The translations under genes were made by a program, and so were the position numbers. 64,000 bases of DNA from Zwartia hollandica (GTDB lineage: Bacteria; Pseudomonadota; Gammaproteobacteria; Burkholderiales; Burkholderiaceae_B). Position 1 is the stretch's first letter. The number at the start of each line of letters is the position of its first letter. Under the pieces are notes generated by a model, which worked only from the letters and a program-made list of their open reading frames with translations, did no database searches and had not been told where the DNA came from. The stretch lies in assembly GCF_019923725.1 (NCBI RefSeq), contig NZ_JAHXRI010000006.1, positions 310,001 to 374,000 on the forward strand. Direction: 5' to 3'. This document shows, piece by piece, positions 1-13,329 of this stretch.

Positions 1-955
1 AACCACCTTCAGACTTCCGCATGACGCGGTCTTTATCGTCACCGGTTCCTAGCTCGGTGGTGCGCAGCCACAATGCACCCTCGCTTTCATAGGTGTGGCC
101 ACTAGCAACCAATTGATTCACGGTGTTTTCTACGCGTCCCGAGGTATAGAGCGAACTCTCGAGATAGTAACGATCAAACGCCAAACCAAATGCCTGTAAA
201 TCTAAGTCTTGTTCATGCCGTAAATACGTAACGGCAAAGCGACGAATGTTATCCAAATCGTCAAGATTGCCATTGGCGAGCACCGGCTCGCCATCACTCG
301 CGTTCGCACTCGCCTTCGCGGCAAATTCTTTCGCGATGTCAGCGATGTACTCACCCTTGTAGCCATCTGCGGGATAGCCAGGCGAGTCTGTGCTGACACC
401 TTGTGCGCGTGCCTGCACGCTGATGGCAAGATTCTGGATCTGATTGCCCGCATCGTTGTAATAAAACTCGCGGCTCACGTCAAAACCACTTGCGTCAAAC
501 AGACGGCAAAGAGCATCGCCTAACGCAGCTTGGCGCGCATGGCCAACATGCAATGGGCCCGTCGGATTCGCGGACACGAACTCAACCAACACTTTTTGCT
601 CTTTGCGTGGTGCGCGGCCATACGCATCGCCAAGCTGCGCGATCAGCGGCAATACAGCGCTGCGTGCGGCATGGGTCAGTCTGAAGTTAATAAACCCTGG
701 GCCCGCTAGCTCGGCTTGCGCAATAATGGCTGTTGCGTTGGGATCGCCCATCAGCGCATCAACGATGGCCTGCGCTAATTCGCGCGGGTTGCGTTTTGCT
801 GGTTTGGCGAGTTGCATCGCAATGTTGGTGGCCAGGTCTCCGTGGGCAGCGACTTTCGGCCGCTCAAGGACTATCGTTGGTTCTGCCTCAGGCAGAACGC
901 CGGCTACAGCCTTTTTCAGGCAAGAAATGAGAGTGTTTTGTTGCTCGAGGAGCAT
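1..955 (-). CDS. argS: Arginyl-tRNA synthetase (ArgS), N-terminal 318 residues, cut by window edge
   Basis: Class I aminoacyl-tRNA synthetase that charges tRNA-Arg with arginine in the cytoplasm. The visible part holds the N-terminal additional domain (about residues 1-115) and the start of the catalytic Rossmann fold with the signature [14 protein letters not shown], in which HVGH is the ATP-binding HIGH motif. A full ArgS is near 560 residues, so the catalytic rest and anticodon-binding domain lie left of the window. The ATG at 955 is the start: the next in-frame ATG upstream (991) runs into a stop after one codon. No strong ribosome binding site is visible. The gene is divergent from the DUF1840 gene at 1041. 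Function is certain; only the end is missing. Confidence 0.96.
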   Translation of the reverse strand, partial: MLLEQQNTLISCLKKAVAGVLPEAEPTIVLERPKVAAHGDLATNIAMQLAKPAKRNPRELAQAIVDALMGDPNATAIIAQAELAGPGFINFRLTHAARSAVLPLIAQLGDAYGRAPRKEQKVLVEFVSANPTGPLHVGHARQAALGDALCRLFDASGFDVSREFYYNDAGNQIQNLAISVQARAQGVSTDSPGYPADGYKGEYIADIAKEFAAKASANASDGEPVLANGNLDDLDNIRRFAVTYLRHEQDLDLQAFGLAFDRYYLESSLYTSGRVENTVNQLVASGHTYESEGALWLRTTELGTGDDKDRVMRKSEGG

Positions 956-1040
956 GGGCGTAAAAGACGACAGGTTGAAGCCTCAAATCATAGCCTGAAT
1001 TATGTATTACATTGACTCAACACTTAATAAAGGAGTCGCT

Positions 1041-1376
1041 ATGCTTGTTACCTTTAGCAGCAAAGCTGGTGCCGATGTCCTGATGCTGTCCCAGCATGCC
1101 AAACCAGTTTTGAAAATCGTCGGCAAGCTCACTGGTCCTGAGCTTGAAAGTCGTGGTGTGTGGATGCCTGAACAGCTTGATGAGGCCATCACGCTCCTAG
1201 AGGCAGCCATCGCTCAGGAAAAATCGGTAACTGTTGACGAAGATCCGGATGAGCCGCTTCATCCGCTGGCCCAAGCCGTTAGTTTGCGCCAACGATCCTT
1301 CACCTTGCTTGATTTATTTCGACGTGCACAGCAAAAAAAGGTTCCCGTGCTATGGGAAGCTGGTTCTGCTTGGTAG
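1041..1376 (+). CDS. DUF1840 family protein
   Basis: A 111-residue protein of a small conserved family of unknown function that I recognise from betaproteobacteria (DUF1840). The start MLVTFSSKAGADVLML and the acidic middle (TVDEDPDEPLHPLAQAV) are typical. There is no signal peptide, membrane segment or catalytic motif, so it is probably a soluble cytoplasmic protein. I chose the ATG at 1041 over the in-frame ATG at 1002 because AGGAG sits at 1030-1034 with good spacing and because family members begin MLVTF. It is divergent from argS and convergent with the alcohol dehydrogenase gene, with 7 bases between the stops and no clear terminator. No function can be inferred. Confidence 0.85.
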   Translation: MLVTFSSKAGADVLMLSQHAKPVLKIVGKLTGPELESRGVWMPEQLDEAITLLEAAIAQEKSVTVDEDPDEPLHPLAQAVSLRQRSFTLLDLFRRAQQKKVPVLWEAGSAW

Positions 1377-1383
1377 CTTGAGG

Positions 1384-2535
1384 TCAGTAAGCCTGATCAA
1401 AGAGCAATCTGAAGTCAGCAACCGTTGTATGTCTTGGATTCCAACGGTTGTAGTTCGCTGCAAAACAGGCGGCTGCCATATCATCAAAATACTCTTGCTT
1501 AGCACCCACATCGCGCAGGCGAGCAGGTATCGACAAGTCTGAGCACAAAACCGTTATTGCTTCCACAGCCGCCTGTGCCGCCTGCAGCGTAGGCAGGCCC
1601 AGCACCGGGCAGCCCATCACTTGCGCGACCTGCGCAAATTTTTCTGGGACCGCCAGCAAATTGAACTTTGCAACGTGTGGCAAACACACGGCGTTAGACA
1701 GTCCATGCGATAAGTGGAACTCAGCCCCAACGAAGCGCGCCATGCAGTGGACATTACCCAAGCCCGTCTGCCCAAATGTAATTCCGGCCAACGCGGAGCC
1801 GCACAACATATTCATTGCGGCAGTGGTATTTTGCCGGTTCGCCACGAACTGTCGGATATTTCCTGCTAACAAGGCCATCGCTTGCAAATTAATTGCATCG
1901 GTCATGAGATTCGATCCGAGCGAAATATACGACTCAAACGCATGCACAAAGGCGTCAATGCCCGAATGTGCTGCAACGTGTGCAGGCACCGTCCGCAAGG
2001 CCAGAGGATCAAGAATCGCAAACGGCGCTGGGTTTAGCGACGCATGACGAATCGACATTTTGAGGTTTTTCTCAGTGTCCGTAATGACACAAGAACCTGA
2101 AACCTCTGAGCCCGTTCCCGCTGTAGTCGGGATCGCGATCAAAGGAAGGCCAGGAATCGAGAACTTTTCAATTCCCTCGTAATCATGAATTCGCCCGCCA
2201 TTTGTGGCGAGGATACCAACAGCTTTAGCCACATCGATGGTGCTGCCACCACCGATTGCCAGGATAACGGTCGCCTTGTGCGCGTGACAAACCGCAAAAG
2301 CTTTCTCAACAGTGTGTGCACTCGGATCAGGCTCGATCTCAGTGAATAATGCCGTCGATACGTTCGCCTCCTGCAAGAGGTTTGCGATGCCAGCGTAGAA
2401 CTCACTTTTTAGCAAAGCTGCATCCAGCGCAATAAAAATGCGCTGGCATGCGAGCTTGGTAATCACTTCAGCAATTTTCTTATATGAGCCTTCGCCCATA
2501 TAAATCGTCGTCGGACAAAAAAAGCTAGTGATCAT
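1384..2535 (-). CDS. Iron-containing (group III) alcohol dehydrogenase
   Basis: NAD(P)-dependent oxidoreductase of the FucO/YiaY/AdhB type, 383 residues. Visible are the dinucleotide-binding motif GGGSTIDVAKAV (95-106), the family signature around TTAGTGSE (137-144), and all four metal ligands expected from FucO numbering: D194 and H198 in GIDAFVH, H263 in GNVHCMAR, and H277 in SHGLSNA. Odd point: position 267, usually a conserved histidine in the HxxxH pair, is arginine here. The gene starts 9 bases after the gyrB stop on the same strand, so it can be read through from dnaA-dnaN-gyrB, though its ribosome binding site is weak. The substrate cannot be told from sequence; a primary alcohol or aldehyde is likely. 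Confidence 0.9.
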   Translation of the reverse strand: MITSFFCPTTIYMGEGSYKKIAEVITKLACQRIFIALDAALLKSEFYAGIANLLQEANVSTALFTEIEPDPSAHTVEKAFAVCHAHKATVILAIGGGSTIDVAKAVGILATNGGRIHDYEGIEKFSIPGLPLIAIPTTAGTGSEVSGSCVITDTEKNLKMSIRHASLNPAPFAILDPLALRTVPAHVAAHSGIDAFVHAFESYISLGSNLMTDAINLQAMALLAGNIRQFVANRQNTTAAMNMLCGSALAGITFGQTGLGNVHCMARFVGAEFHLSHGLSNAVCLPHVAKFNLLAVPEKFAQVAQVMGCPVLGLPTLQAAQAAVEAITVLCSDLSIPARLRDVGAKQEYFDDMAAACFAANYNRWNPRHTTVADFRLLFDQAY

Positions 2536-2544
2536 TTGCTTGAA

Positions 2545-6122
<3,578 letters not shown>

Positions 6123-6125
6123 GGA

Positions 6126-7541
6126 TTATCCCTTTAAAGTTTGTTCAAGCACATGCAGCGTATGGTTCAGGTCTGCCTGTTTGGCGCGCAAGTCCGAAAT
6201 CTTGCGTACCGCGTGCAAAACAGTGGTGTGGTCACGCCCGCCAAACATGTCACCAATGTCAGGCAAGCTTTTTTGCGTCAGTTCTTTAGCGAGATACATG
6301 GCGACCTGACGCGGCATCGCAATGTTTGCAGGTCGCCGTTTGGAATACATATCAGCGACCTTAATTTTGTAGAAGTCAGCAACGGTCTTTTGTATGTTTT
6401 CTACCGTTACCTGACCACTAGATACCGAAAGTAGATCCTTTAATGCGTCTTTGCACGTGTCGACATTGGCGACATCTCGTCCATGAAACCGAGCGTAGGC
6501 AACAACCTTTTTCAAGGCGCCTTCGAGTTCACGAACATTGCTCCGGAGGTGCTTCGCGATAAAAAATGCAACCTCTTCCGGCATTGCAAGGCCTTCTTGT
6601 TCGGCTTTGCGCAACAAGATCGCTACGCGCATCTCAAGCTCGGGTGGCTCAATTGCAACCGTCAGTCCGGAGTCGAAGCGAGAAATTAGGCGCGTATCGA
6701 TACCTTCGAGCTCCTTTGGATAGGTGTCACTTGTGATGATGATTTGTTTGCGCTGCGCAACCATGGCCTCAAACGCATAAAAGAACTCTTCCTGGGTCCG
6801 ATTCTTACCAGAAAAAAACTGGATATCATCAATGAGCAACAAGTCCAATGAGTGGTAGTAGCGTTTAAAGTCATCAAACGCCTTGCGCTGGTAAGCCTTC
6901 ACAACATCTGACACATATTGATCAGCATGCACGTAGCGCACGCGTACGCCACGCCCAGCAGAAACCATTGCGTTGCCGATGGCGTGGATCAAGTGCGTTT
7001 TTCCGAGTCCTACGCCGCCGTATAAGAAGAGCGGGTTGTAAGAGATGCCAGGATTCTCTGCAACCTGTAGCGCCGCCGCACGCGCGAGCTGGTTGGCTTT
7101 GCCGGTTACGAAATTATCAAACGTTAACTCGACGTTTAGTCTCGATCTATTATCAATAGACCCAGAGAGCGATGCTTCACCACCATTATCAATTTGTGAC
7201 GCGTTGTTCGAATAGGATTGTTCACTTACCGATGCACCGTAGGGCGCCACGCTTGGTGCGGCCTGAACGGCGAGCGGCTTCGGGCGATCCGTGGTGCTCG
7301 CAGACAGCTCAAGTTGTAGGTGGATAGGTTTTTTAAACCAAGTTGTGGCGAAACTTTCTATTTGATGCGCAAAGTTTTTTCGCACCCAATCTAACTTAAA
7401 GCGATTAGGTGCAGCGAGTCGAAGTTGTGAGCCCGTTTCATCAAAGGCGAGCGGAACCAGTGGACGTATCCACGCGCTGATTTGCTGAGGGGGAAATTCC
7501 TGCTCTAAGTGTGCGATGCAGGACTGCCAGAACTCGTTCAT
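6126..7541 (-). CDS. dnaA: Chromosomal replication initiator DnaA
   Basis: AAA+ ATPase that binds DnaA boxes, melts the origin and loads the DnaB helicase. The 471 residues show domain I (about 1-80), a variable linker (80-135), the AAA+ core with Walker [10 protein letters not shown] (175-183) and Walker [10 protein letters not shown] (about 234-242), and the C-terminal DNA-binding domain IV with the signature DHTTVLHA (437-444). The gene reads away from rpmH. A consensus DnaA box (7587-7595) lies just upstream, next to a -10-like hexamer at 7564-7569, which suggests autoregulation. Likely oriC is not here but 4-7 kb to the right. Confidence 0.98.
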   Translation of the reverse strand: MNEFWQSCIAHLEQEFPPQQISAWIRPLVPLAFDETGSQLRLAAPNRFKLDWVRKNFAHQIESFATTWFKKPIHLQLELSASTTDRPKPLAVQAAPSVAPYGASVSEQSYSNNASQIDNGGEASLSGSIDNRSRLNVELTFDNFVTGKANQLARAAALQVAENPGISYNPLFLYGGVGLGKTHLIHAIGNAMVSAGRGVRVRYVHADQYVSDVVKAYQRKAFDDFKRYYHSLDLLLIDDIQFFSGKNRTQEEFFYAFEAMVAQRKQIIITSDTYPKELEGIDTRLISRFDSGLTVAIEPPELEMRVAILLRKAEQEGLAMPEEVAFFIAKHLRSNVRELEGALKKVVAYARFHGRDVANVDTCKDALKDLLSVSSGQVTVENIQKTVADFYKIKVADMYSKRRPANIAMPRQVAMYLAKELTQKSLPDIGDMFGGRDHTTVLHAVRKISDLRAKQADLNHTLHVLEQTLKG

Positions 7542-7719
7542 GTGACTCGCTAAGTAAACCCTGATTCTACCCTGTCAGGCCCTAGGTTATCCACAGGCTA
7601 ATTTGGGTGGCCAAGGGTATTTTTACGGTAAACATTTGACTTACTTCACGTTTTTTGATGAAATGGAGGGCTTTTCGGGATTACCCTAAACTTTTTCGCT
7701 CTTTGTTGGGCCATACATC
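7542..7719. promoter_or_regulatory. dnaA/rpmH divergent intergenic region with one DnaA box
   Basis: This 178-base spacer holds a perfect DnaA box TTATCCACA at 7587-7595. On the minus strand the hexamer TAGAAT (plus 7564-7569) is a plausible dnaA -10, and the DnaA box covers the place of its -35. On the plus strand TTGACT (7635-7640), 18 bases before TGAAAT (7659-7664), is a moderate promoter candidate for rpmH. Only one clear box is seen, so I read this as a dnaA autoregulatory region rather than the main origin. Promoter calls are by eye. Confidence 0.5.
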
Positions 7720-7854
7720 ATGAAACGTACCTACCAGCCATCAGTCACCCGCCGCAAGCGCACGCACGGCTTTCGCGTCCGCATGAAAACCCGTGGTGGC
7801 CGCGCTGTCATCAACGCTCGTCGCGCCAAAGGCCGCAAGCGTTTGGCCGTCTAA
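7720..7854 (+). CDS. rpmH: 50S ribosomal protein L34
   Basis: A 44-residue, highly basic 23S rRNA-binding protein. [18 protein letters not shown] is the near-universal L34 start and the protein ends GRKRLAV. The ATG follows a long AT-rich leader opposite dnaA. The gene heads the conserved rpmH-rnpA-yidD-yidC-mnmE array, the usual bacterial order, with 57 bases before rnpA. Confidence 0.97.
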   Translation: MKRTYQPSVTRRKRTHGFRVRMKTRGGRAVINARRAKGRKRLAV

Positions 7855-7911
7855 TACGGTTAGTAGTGGCTGTCGCCGGCGTAGTTGCCCGTGCGCTCCG
7901 CTACCTCTGAA

Positions 7912-8298
7912 ATGTCTCGCGCCACGTTTCCCGCGGCGGCGCGCTTGCACCGCCCCACTGAATACGCTGCCGCCCTGTCTGGGCGGAGAGTGGCTCGTGG
8001 GGCGTATTTCATTGTTACCGCGCACCATACCGCCCCGACGGACACCATACAAAGTCCAGCGACGGCTCCTCAGGCTCGCTTAGGGCTTGTCATGGCGAAG
8101 CGTCATGCGCAGTTAGCGAGCACTCGCAACGCGCTTAAGCGCGTCGTACGGGAAGCGTTTCGCGCGCAACGACTGAAATTGCCGCCCGCTGATTATGTTG
8201 TGCGGTTACACCGCCGTGTTGAAAACATTTCCTTGACGGCACTCAAGCTTGCAGCAAGACAAGAGGCTGACCAGCATTTTGCGCGAGCGAAAAAATGA
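7912..8298 (+). CDS. rnpA: Ribonuclease P protein component
   Basis: Protein subunit of RNase P, which helps the catalytic RNA remove 5' leaders from pre-tRNAs. The call uses the ATG at 7912, giving 128 residues starting [18 protein letters not shown], which resembles Bordetella-type RnpA; in-frame TTG (7885) and GTG (7891) codons upstream are alternatives. The core RNA-binding signature is present in altered order as [14 protein letters not shown] (RNR-like motif), preceded by [11 protein letters not shown]. Its last four bases overlap the yidD start (ATGA), indicating translational coupling. Confidence 0.93.
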   Translation: MSRATFPAAARLHRPTEYAAALSGRRVARGAYFIVTAHHTAPTDTIQSPATAPQARLGLVMAKRHAQLASTRNALKRVVREAFRAQRLKLPPADYVVRLHRRVENISLTALKLAARQEADQHFARAKK

Positions 8299-8573
8299 TT
8301 AAGAAATTTTTAATCGCGCCAATCAGGTTTTATAAGTTTTTCTTGAGCCCTTGGGTTGGCCAAAGCTGTCGCTTTACGCCTACGTGCTCTTCGTACGCAA
8401 TTGAGGCCATCGAAACCCAGGGCGCCTTGCGTGGCACTTACCTAGCAACAAAGCGACTGTGTCGTTGTCACCCGTGGGCCAAGGGTGGGCATGACCCTGT
8501 CTGTCCTGAATCCTCTGCAACCGCTCTGTCGGCAGTAAAAACCGAGCCGGCCGAACCCCCTCGGCCTCTCTGA
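8295..8573 (+). CDS. yidD: Membrane protein insertion efficiency factor YidD
   Basis: A 92-residue small cationic protein thought to sit at the inner face of the cytoplasmic membrane and to aid YidC-dependent insertion. The hallmark cysteine-rich core is present: [18 protein letters not shown], followed by [15 protein letters not shown]. The N-terminal amphipathic segment [17 protein letters not shown] is the probable membrane-binding helix. The gene overlaps rnpA by 4 bases and lies 51 bases before yidC, as in many proteobacteria. Confidence 0.95.
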   Translation: MIKKFLIAPIRFYKFFLSPWVGQSCRFTPTCSSYAIEAIETQGALRGTYLATKRLCRCHPWAKGGHDPVCPESSATALSAVKTEPAEPPRPL

Positions 8574-8624
8574 TTAACGCTAAACTGCGAGCCTCACCTG
8601 GTTAGCACCTTTATTTAGGCAAGA

Positions 8625-10334
8625 ATGGATATCCGACGCACCATCCTCTTAATGATTTTTTCGTTTTCACTACTCATGTTGTGGAACAACTGGCAGGTCC
8701 ATCAAGGTAATCCGCCGCTGTTTGGTGCTCCACCGCCCAAAGCTGCACCGACTGCTACAGCAACTCCTTCAGACGCCGCGACGACGAGCCCAGCTGGCGT
8801 ACCGAGCGCTCCTGTTCAAGCCGCCGCACCCGGCGCTGCACCAACGATCCCGGGCACTAGCTCTCCAACACCGGCTCAAGCACAAACCGTGACGGTTAAG
8901 TCAGACGTGTTAGCGCTTACCTTTGATTTGCAAGGCGCCCAACTCGTGCGTGCCGAGCTACTCACAGTCCCTGGCAAAGACGACAAAAAACAACCCTTCG
9001 TTTTATTGAGCCGCGACGCTGGTCACACCTATGTTGTCCAGTCCGGCTTGACGGGTGCGCCAGCAGGCTCGCTCTATCCAACACACTTGGCTAGCTATAA
9101 GTTAGTGACAGAGGCAAAAGAGTTAAACGGCAACACCTTGATTGTTAAGTTTGAGTCTGAGGCGAGTGGGGTAAAGCTCACAAAAACGTTTACGTTAACG
9201 CGAGGTAGTTACGCGATTGCTGTGGACCACCAGATTGAAAACCTCTCTGCGCAGCCTGTTACGCCTTCTGTATATCTTCAAATTACGCGCGATGGCTCTG
9301 ATCCCATGGGTCAAAGTAATACGCCAAGCTTTTTGCAAGGCCCGATTAGTTTTACTGGGCCGGCTGTGTATTCAGAGCAAGAAAAGTTTCAAAAAATCAC
9401 CTTCCCCGAAATCGAAAAGCGTAAAGCTCAATACATTAAGCAAGCCGATAATGGTTGGTTTGCAATGGTTCAACACTATTTCGTGACCGCGTGGATTCCA
9501 CCGCAAGGAAAAACTCGCAGTTACGAAGTTACCGAGCTCGAGAAAAACCTTTTTGCCGTGCGCAGTATCGAGCCCGTCGGCAGCATCAATCCTGGCAGCC
9601 AAGTTTCGGTGCCAACCAAATTATGGGTGGGCCCACAAGACCAGTCTGAACTAGAAGCTGTTGCGCCCGGCCTTGAGCTTGTGGTTGATTACGGCCTGTT
9701 AACCATTATTGCCAAGCCCGTCTTTACGTTAATGACGTGGCTCTTCTCCCTGCTTGGCAATTGGGGCTGGACGATTGTCGCCCTGACGTTCTTGATCAAG
9801 GCGGCGTTCTATCCTCTGTCGGCTGCAAGTTATCGGTCAATGGCGAAGATGAAGTTAGTCGCACCGCGTCTACAAGCACTCAGAGAAAAGTTTGGCGACG
9901 ACCGCCAAAAGCTCAACACAGCAATGATGGAGATGTATCGCACTGAGAAAATCAATCCCTTAGGCGGTTGTTTACCAATCGTTATTCAAATTCCAGTGTT
10001 CATTTCTCTCTACTATGTGCTGGGCTCAAGCGTTGAATTACGCGGTGCACCCTGGATTCTCTGGATTGAAGATCTGTCAGTACAAGATCCTTATTTCATC
10101 CTCCCCTTGATCATGATGGCAACCATGTTCATTCAGATGAAGCTCAATCCAACACCGCCAGATCCTGTTCAAGCTAAAGTCATGATGTTTATGCCTCTTG
10201 TTTTTGGCGGCATGATGTTCTTCTTCCCATCAGGCTTAGTTTTATATTGGTGCGTCAACAACATTTTGTCGATTGCGCAGCAGTGGTACATCACTCAAAC
10301 CATTGCAAATCAAGCAGCAGCAGCGCACCGGTAG
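8625..10334 (+). CDS. yidC: Membrane protein insertase YidC
   Basis: Inner-membrane insertase and chaperone of the YidC/Oxa1/Alb3 family, acting alone or with SecYEG. The 569 residues include an N-terminal anchor (about 5-22), an Ala/Pro/Thr-rich linker (30-90), a large periplasmic beta domain (about 90-340) and the conserved C-terminal core of five membrane segments from about residue 360, including KINPLGGCLPIVIQIPVF and the final hairpin near LVLYWCVNNILSIAQQW. The strictly conserved core arginine is probably within the YRSMAKMKLVAPRL stretch. A gap of 14 bases separates it from mnmE. Confidence 0.97.
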   Translation: MDIRRTILLMIFSFSLLMLWNNWQVHQGNPPLFGAPPPKAAPTATATPSDAATTSPAGVPSAPVQAAAPGAAPTIPGTSSPTPAQAQTVTVKSDVLALTFDLQGAQLVRAELLTVPGKDDKKQPFVLLSRDAGHTYVVQSGLTGAPAGSLYPTHLASYKLVTEAKELNGNTLIVKFESEASGVKLTKTFTLTRGSYAIAVDHQIENLSAQPVTPSVYLQITRDGSDPMGQSNTPSFLQGPISFTGPAVYSEQEKFQKITFPEIEKRKAQYIKQADNGWFAMVQHYFVTAWIPPQGKTRSYEVTELEKNLFAVRSIEPVGSINPGSQVSVPTKLWVGPQDQSELEAVAPGLELVVDYGLLTIIAKPVFTLMTWLFSLLGNWGWTIVALTFLIKAAFYPLSAASYRSMAKMKLVAPRLQALREKFGDDRQKLNTAMMEMYRTEKINPLGGCLPIVIQIPVFISLYYVLGSSVELRGAPWILWIEDLSVQDPYFILPLIMMATMFIQMKLNPTPPDPVQAKVMMFMPLVFGGMMFFFPSGLVLYWCVNNILSIAQQWYITQTIANQAAAAHR

Positions 10335-10348
10335 TTGTCCCATGAAAT

Positions 10349-11719
10349 ATGCGTCTCTCTACTAGCGACTCCATTGCTGCTATTGCCACCGCCCCGGGTC
10401 GGGGTGGCATTGGCATAGTTAGAGTATCAGGCCCCTCATTGGGGCCTTTTGTTTACGCCTTGCTAGGCCGCACGCTCGAGCCACGCCACGCAAGCTTTGG
10501 GCCCTTCCCAGACGCAGAGGGAACAGCGATAGACCAAGGCATTGCTATTTTCTTCTCCGCACCAAACTCTTACACAGGGGAAGATGTTCTTGAGTTACAG
10601 GGTCACGGTGGCCCAGCCGTTATGCAAGCCCTTCTGAAGCGCTGTTTAAGTGCCGGGGCTACCTTTGGTTTGCGCATGGCCACGCCTGGAGAGTTCACCC
10701 TTCGTGCTTTTTTAAATGACAAGATCGATCTGGCCCAAGCTGAAGCGGTCGCTGATTTAATCGATGCCTCTTCTGAGGCGGCGGCTCGCGCTGCGATGGC
10801 CTCTTATCAAGGTGAGTTTTCAAGAAAGATTGATCTGCTTACTAGTCAAATTGTTGAATTACGGACTCTTGTTGAGGCGACGTTAGATTTCCCTGAGGAA
10901 GAAATCGAATTTCTTGAAAAATTCCAAGCGCGGTCACGACTCGCTCGCATACAAAAGGAACTCAGTGATGTTTTGGCGCAGAGCCAACAAGGAATGGTGT
11001 TGCGAGAAGGATTACATGTTGTCTTAGCTGGAGAACCTAATGTTGGTAAGTCTAGTTTGTTAAATGCGCTTGCGGGACAAGATTTGGCTATCGTCACAGA
11101 TATAGCAGGTACCACTCGCGATAAAGTGTCTGAAGTTATATACCTAGACGGAGTTCCCATCACGATTATTGATACTGCTGGTCTGCGCGACACTGATGAC
11201 ACGATTGAGTCACTTGGCATCGCACGCAGCTGGGATGAAATCAAACGCGCCGATGTGGTCTTGCATTTGCGGGATATTAAACAACCCGATAGCCCTTTAG
11301 ATGAAAAAATATCGTCTTACCGCGCTGTCAACAGCTTGATGCTCCACGTGTTTAATAAATGTGATTTGGTTGATATTGGTTACAGACAAGCTTTAAGTGA
11401 CAATCGCGACGCCCTCTTTATTTCTGCTAAGACTGGCGACGGCTTACAGTCGTTACGTACTCGTTTATTAGAGATCGCGGGATGGCAACCAGGTCAGGAG
11501 TCGCCATGGCTTGCTCGTCAGCGCCACATAGATGCTCTGGTAGCTGCACAGGCCTCTTTATGTCGTGCACAAGCACATGCCGAGCAAAATGATCGTGTTC
11601 TGGATTTATTCGCTGAAGAATTACGCTTAGCACATGATCAGCTTGGCAGTATCACTGGTCGTATGACACCCGATGAATTATTGGGTGAAATCTTTTCTCG
11701 TTTTTGTATTGGCAAGTAA
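10349..11719 (+). CDS. mnmE: tRNA modification GTPase MnmE (TrmE)
   Basis: Potassium-activated GTPase that with MnmG makes the cmnm5/nm5 group on wobble U34 of certain tRNAs. The 456 residues contain the N-terminal formyl-THF-binding domain (about 1-118), a helical domain, and an inserted G domain with P-loop GEPNVGKS (228-235), DTAG (275-278) and NKCD (336-339). The C-terminal FCIGK ends with the conserved catalytic-region Cys453. MnmG lies 3 kb downstream, separated by two unrelated genes and the candidate origin regions; in many genomes these two are closer. Confidence 0.97.
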   Translation: MRLSTSDSIAAIATAPGRGGIGIVRVSGPSLGPFVYALLGRTLEPRHASFGPFPDAEGTAIDQGIAIFFSAPNSYTGEDVLELQGHGGPAVMQALLKRCLSAGATFGLRMATPGEFTLRAFLNDKIDLAQAEAVADLIDASSEAAARAAMASYQGEFSRKIDLLTSQIVELRTLVEATLDFPEEEIEFLEKFQARSRLARIQKELSDVLAQSQQGMVLREGLHVVLAGEPNVGKSSLLNALAGQDLAIVTDIAGTTRDKVSEVIYLDGVPITIIDTAGLRDTDDTIESLGIARSWDEIKRADVVLHLRDIKQPDSPLDEKISSYRAVNSLMLHVFNKCDLVDIGYRQALSDNRDALFISAKTGDGLQSLRTRLLEIAGWQPGQESPWLARQRHIDALVAAQASLCRAQAHAEQNDRVLDLFAEELRLAHDQLGSITGRMTPDELLGEIFSRFCIGK

Positions 11720-12092
11720 ATGGGTTTTTGTATATCTGTTGTTTTTATGAGTGTGTTTACAACTTGTAGCAAAATAATTTACTGGGGATAACTACGGGCA
11801 ACGCGTTGTGTATAAGTTGTGCACAGAGGTTGAACAACTCGCTCATTTAGCGTTGTCTAAAAACTTACTCATCTTGATGCACAACATTAAACAGAGGTTA
11901 CCCTCACGATATTTCTTCTACAAGCACATGATTTGTAAATGAATTGACGAGTTGTTCCAGTTATCCACAAGGTATCTTATCCATTAGTTGTTATATATAT
12001 AAATAAATAAATAAAAACAAAGGCAAAAACGATACTCAACAAAAGAGCGTGTACAAAAGAAAAGTTTTGTTTGCAATGTTCTCGTGCTTAAA
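11720..12092. other. Candidate oriC part A: DnaA boxes next to an AT-rich unwinding tract
   Basis: A 373-base gene-free region. Seen: a perfect DnaA box TTATCCACA at 11961-11969; TGTGTATAA at 11807-11815, which is TTATACACA on the other strand and fits TTWTNCACA; and near matches at 11783-11791, 11817-11825 and 11977-11985. Immediately right of the last boxes is a very AT-rich tract (about 11990-12017) with alternating TA followed by AAAT repeats, the classic arrangement of a DNA unwinding element beside DnaA sites. The mnmE stop and the aminotransferase 3' end face each other here, so no promoter is needed. Inferred to be all or part of the origin. Confidence 0.6.
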
Positions 12093-13262
12093 TCAAATCT
12101 TCGTTAGTCGTTCAATTGCTTGATCAAGCGTAGTGTCTTTTTTAGCAAAACAAAAACGAACGATGTGATGATTCGACGAGGGCGCCGTCGGACTTTCATA
12201 AAAAGCCGAAACTGGTATGACAGTCACTCCATGATTTTGAGTTAACCAGATCGCAAAATCTGACTCTGTTGAATCAGATATAGCACTGTAGTCAGCAAGC
12301 ATGAAAAAGGTGCCAGGACTTGGAAGAACTTTAAAACGTGTTTGAGCGAGCCCTGTCGCAAGATGATCCCGTTTACGCTGATAAAAAGCTGGAAGTGCCA
12401 GATAAGTACTTGAATCTGCCGTGTAAGCAGCTAAGCCGTATTGCAAAACAGACGGCACAGTAAACACCATGAATTGATGGACTTTACGCAGCTCTGTGGT
12501 CATGTTTTTTGGAGCGCAACAATATCCAATTTTCCAACCAGTGGTATGGGTCGTTTTACCAAAAGACGAAATAACAAATGCTCTTTCTGCTAAGGTTGGC
12601 CGAGAGGACAAGCTAAGATGAGAAACACCATCGAAAATAATGTGTTCGTAGACTTCGTCAGACAAAATCATTATCTGAGTATCGTTAACAACTTGCTCTA
12701 ACGCGTCAAGATCCGATTCTGTAAGAACGGCACCAGTTGGATTGTGTGGCGAGTTAATGATGAGCAAACGGGTGTGTGAAGTAATGCTTGCTTGAACACG
12801 ATTCCAATCAATACTGAAGTGCGGGTTCTTGCTAGTTGGCGATACCATAGGGACAGTAATCGCTTTAGCGCCAGCTAAGCGAATAGCCGGTAGATAACAG
12901 TCATAGCAAGGCTCTAATACTAAAACCTCGTCGCCAGCACCAACACTTGCTAATACAGCAGCCATGATGGCTTGCGTGGCACCGCTTGTAACCGTAATTT
13001 CGGTGTCGATATCGTAAGAGCGCCCATAAAGGTTTTTCACCTTTTGATGGATGACTTCTCGCAAAATTGGTACGCCAGCCATGGCTGGGTATTGGTTAAA
13101 ACCATCGGCCATGGCCTTGCTAACCAAGGCCTGTAGTTTTTCGTCCGTATTAAAGTCAGGAAAACCTTGTCCGAGATTAATAGCCTTGTAGTCGAGCGCC
13201 ATCTTACTCATGGTGGTAAATATTGTGGTGCCGACTTCAGGTAGTTTGGACGTGATTTGCAT
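12093..13262 (-). CDS. PLP-dependent aminotransferase, class I/II, YbdL (methionine aminotransferase)-like
   Basis: A 389-residue fold-type I aminotransferase. Conserved positions are visible: NQYPAMAG (56-63, substrate/PLP region), SGATQAI (93-99), NSPHNPTG (170-177), SDEVYEHI (201-208) and the Schiff-base lysine K236 in SSFGKTTHTTGWKIGY. The stretch LEPCYDCYLPAIRLAGAK and the length match the YbdL/kynurenine aminotransferase branch, whose E. coli member transaminates methionine and other large side-chain amino acids; the exact substrate is inferred. The gene lies alone on the minus strand between the two DnaA-box regions and is divergent from the AbrB-family gene 67 bases away. Its ribosome binding site is weak. 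Confidence 0.85.
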   Translation of the reverse strand: MQITSKLPEVGTTIFTTMSKMALDYKAINLGQGFPDFNTDEKLQALVSKAMADGFNQYPAMAGVPILREVIHQKVKNLYGRSYDIDTEITVTSGATQAIMAAVLASVGAGDEVLVLEPCYDCYLPAIRLAGAKAITVPMVSPTSKNPHFSIDWNRVQASITSHTRLLIINSPHNPTGAVLTESDLDALEQVVNDTQIMILSDEVYEHIIFDGVSHLSLSSRPTLAERAFVISSFGKTTHTTGWKIGYCCAPKNMTTELRKVHQFMVFTVPSVLQYGLAAYTADSSTYLALPAFYQRKRDHLATGLAQTRFKVLPSPGTFFMLADYSAISDSTESDFAIWLTQNHGVTVIPVSAFYESPTAPSSNHHIVRFCFAKKDTTLDQAIERLTKI

Positions 13263-13329
13263 GGTTTAATTTGATCGAAACAGAAGAGTTAGCTCAAGAT
13301 AATACGCACTTTTAAATGGTCGCGCCGTA

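Noticed and set aside
12000-12017. AAAT repeats as a CRISPR-like or mobile-element repeat
   Set aside because: Units are 4 bases, with no spacers, no terminal inverted repeats and no cas or transposase genes; it fits an AT-rich unwinding tract.
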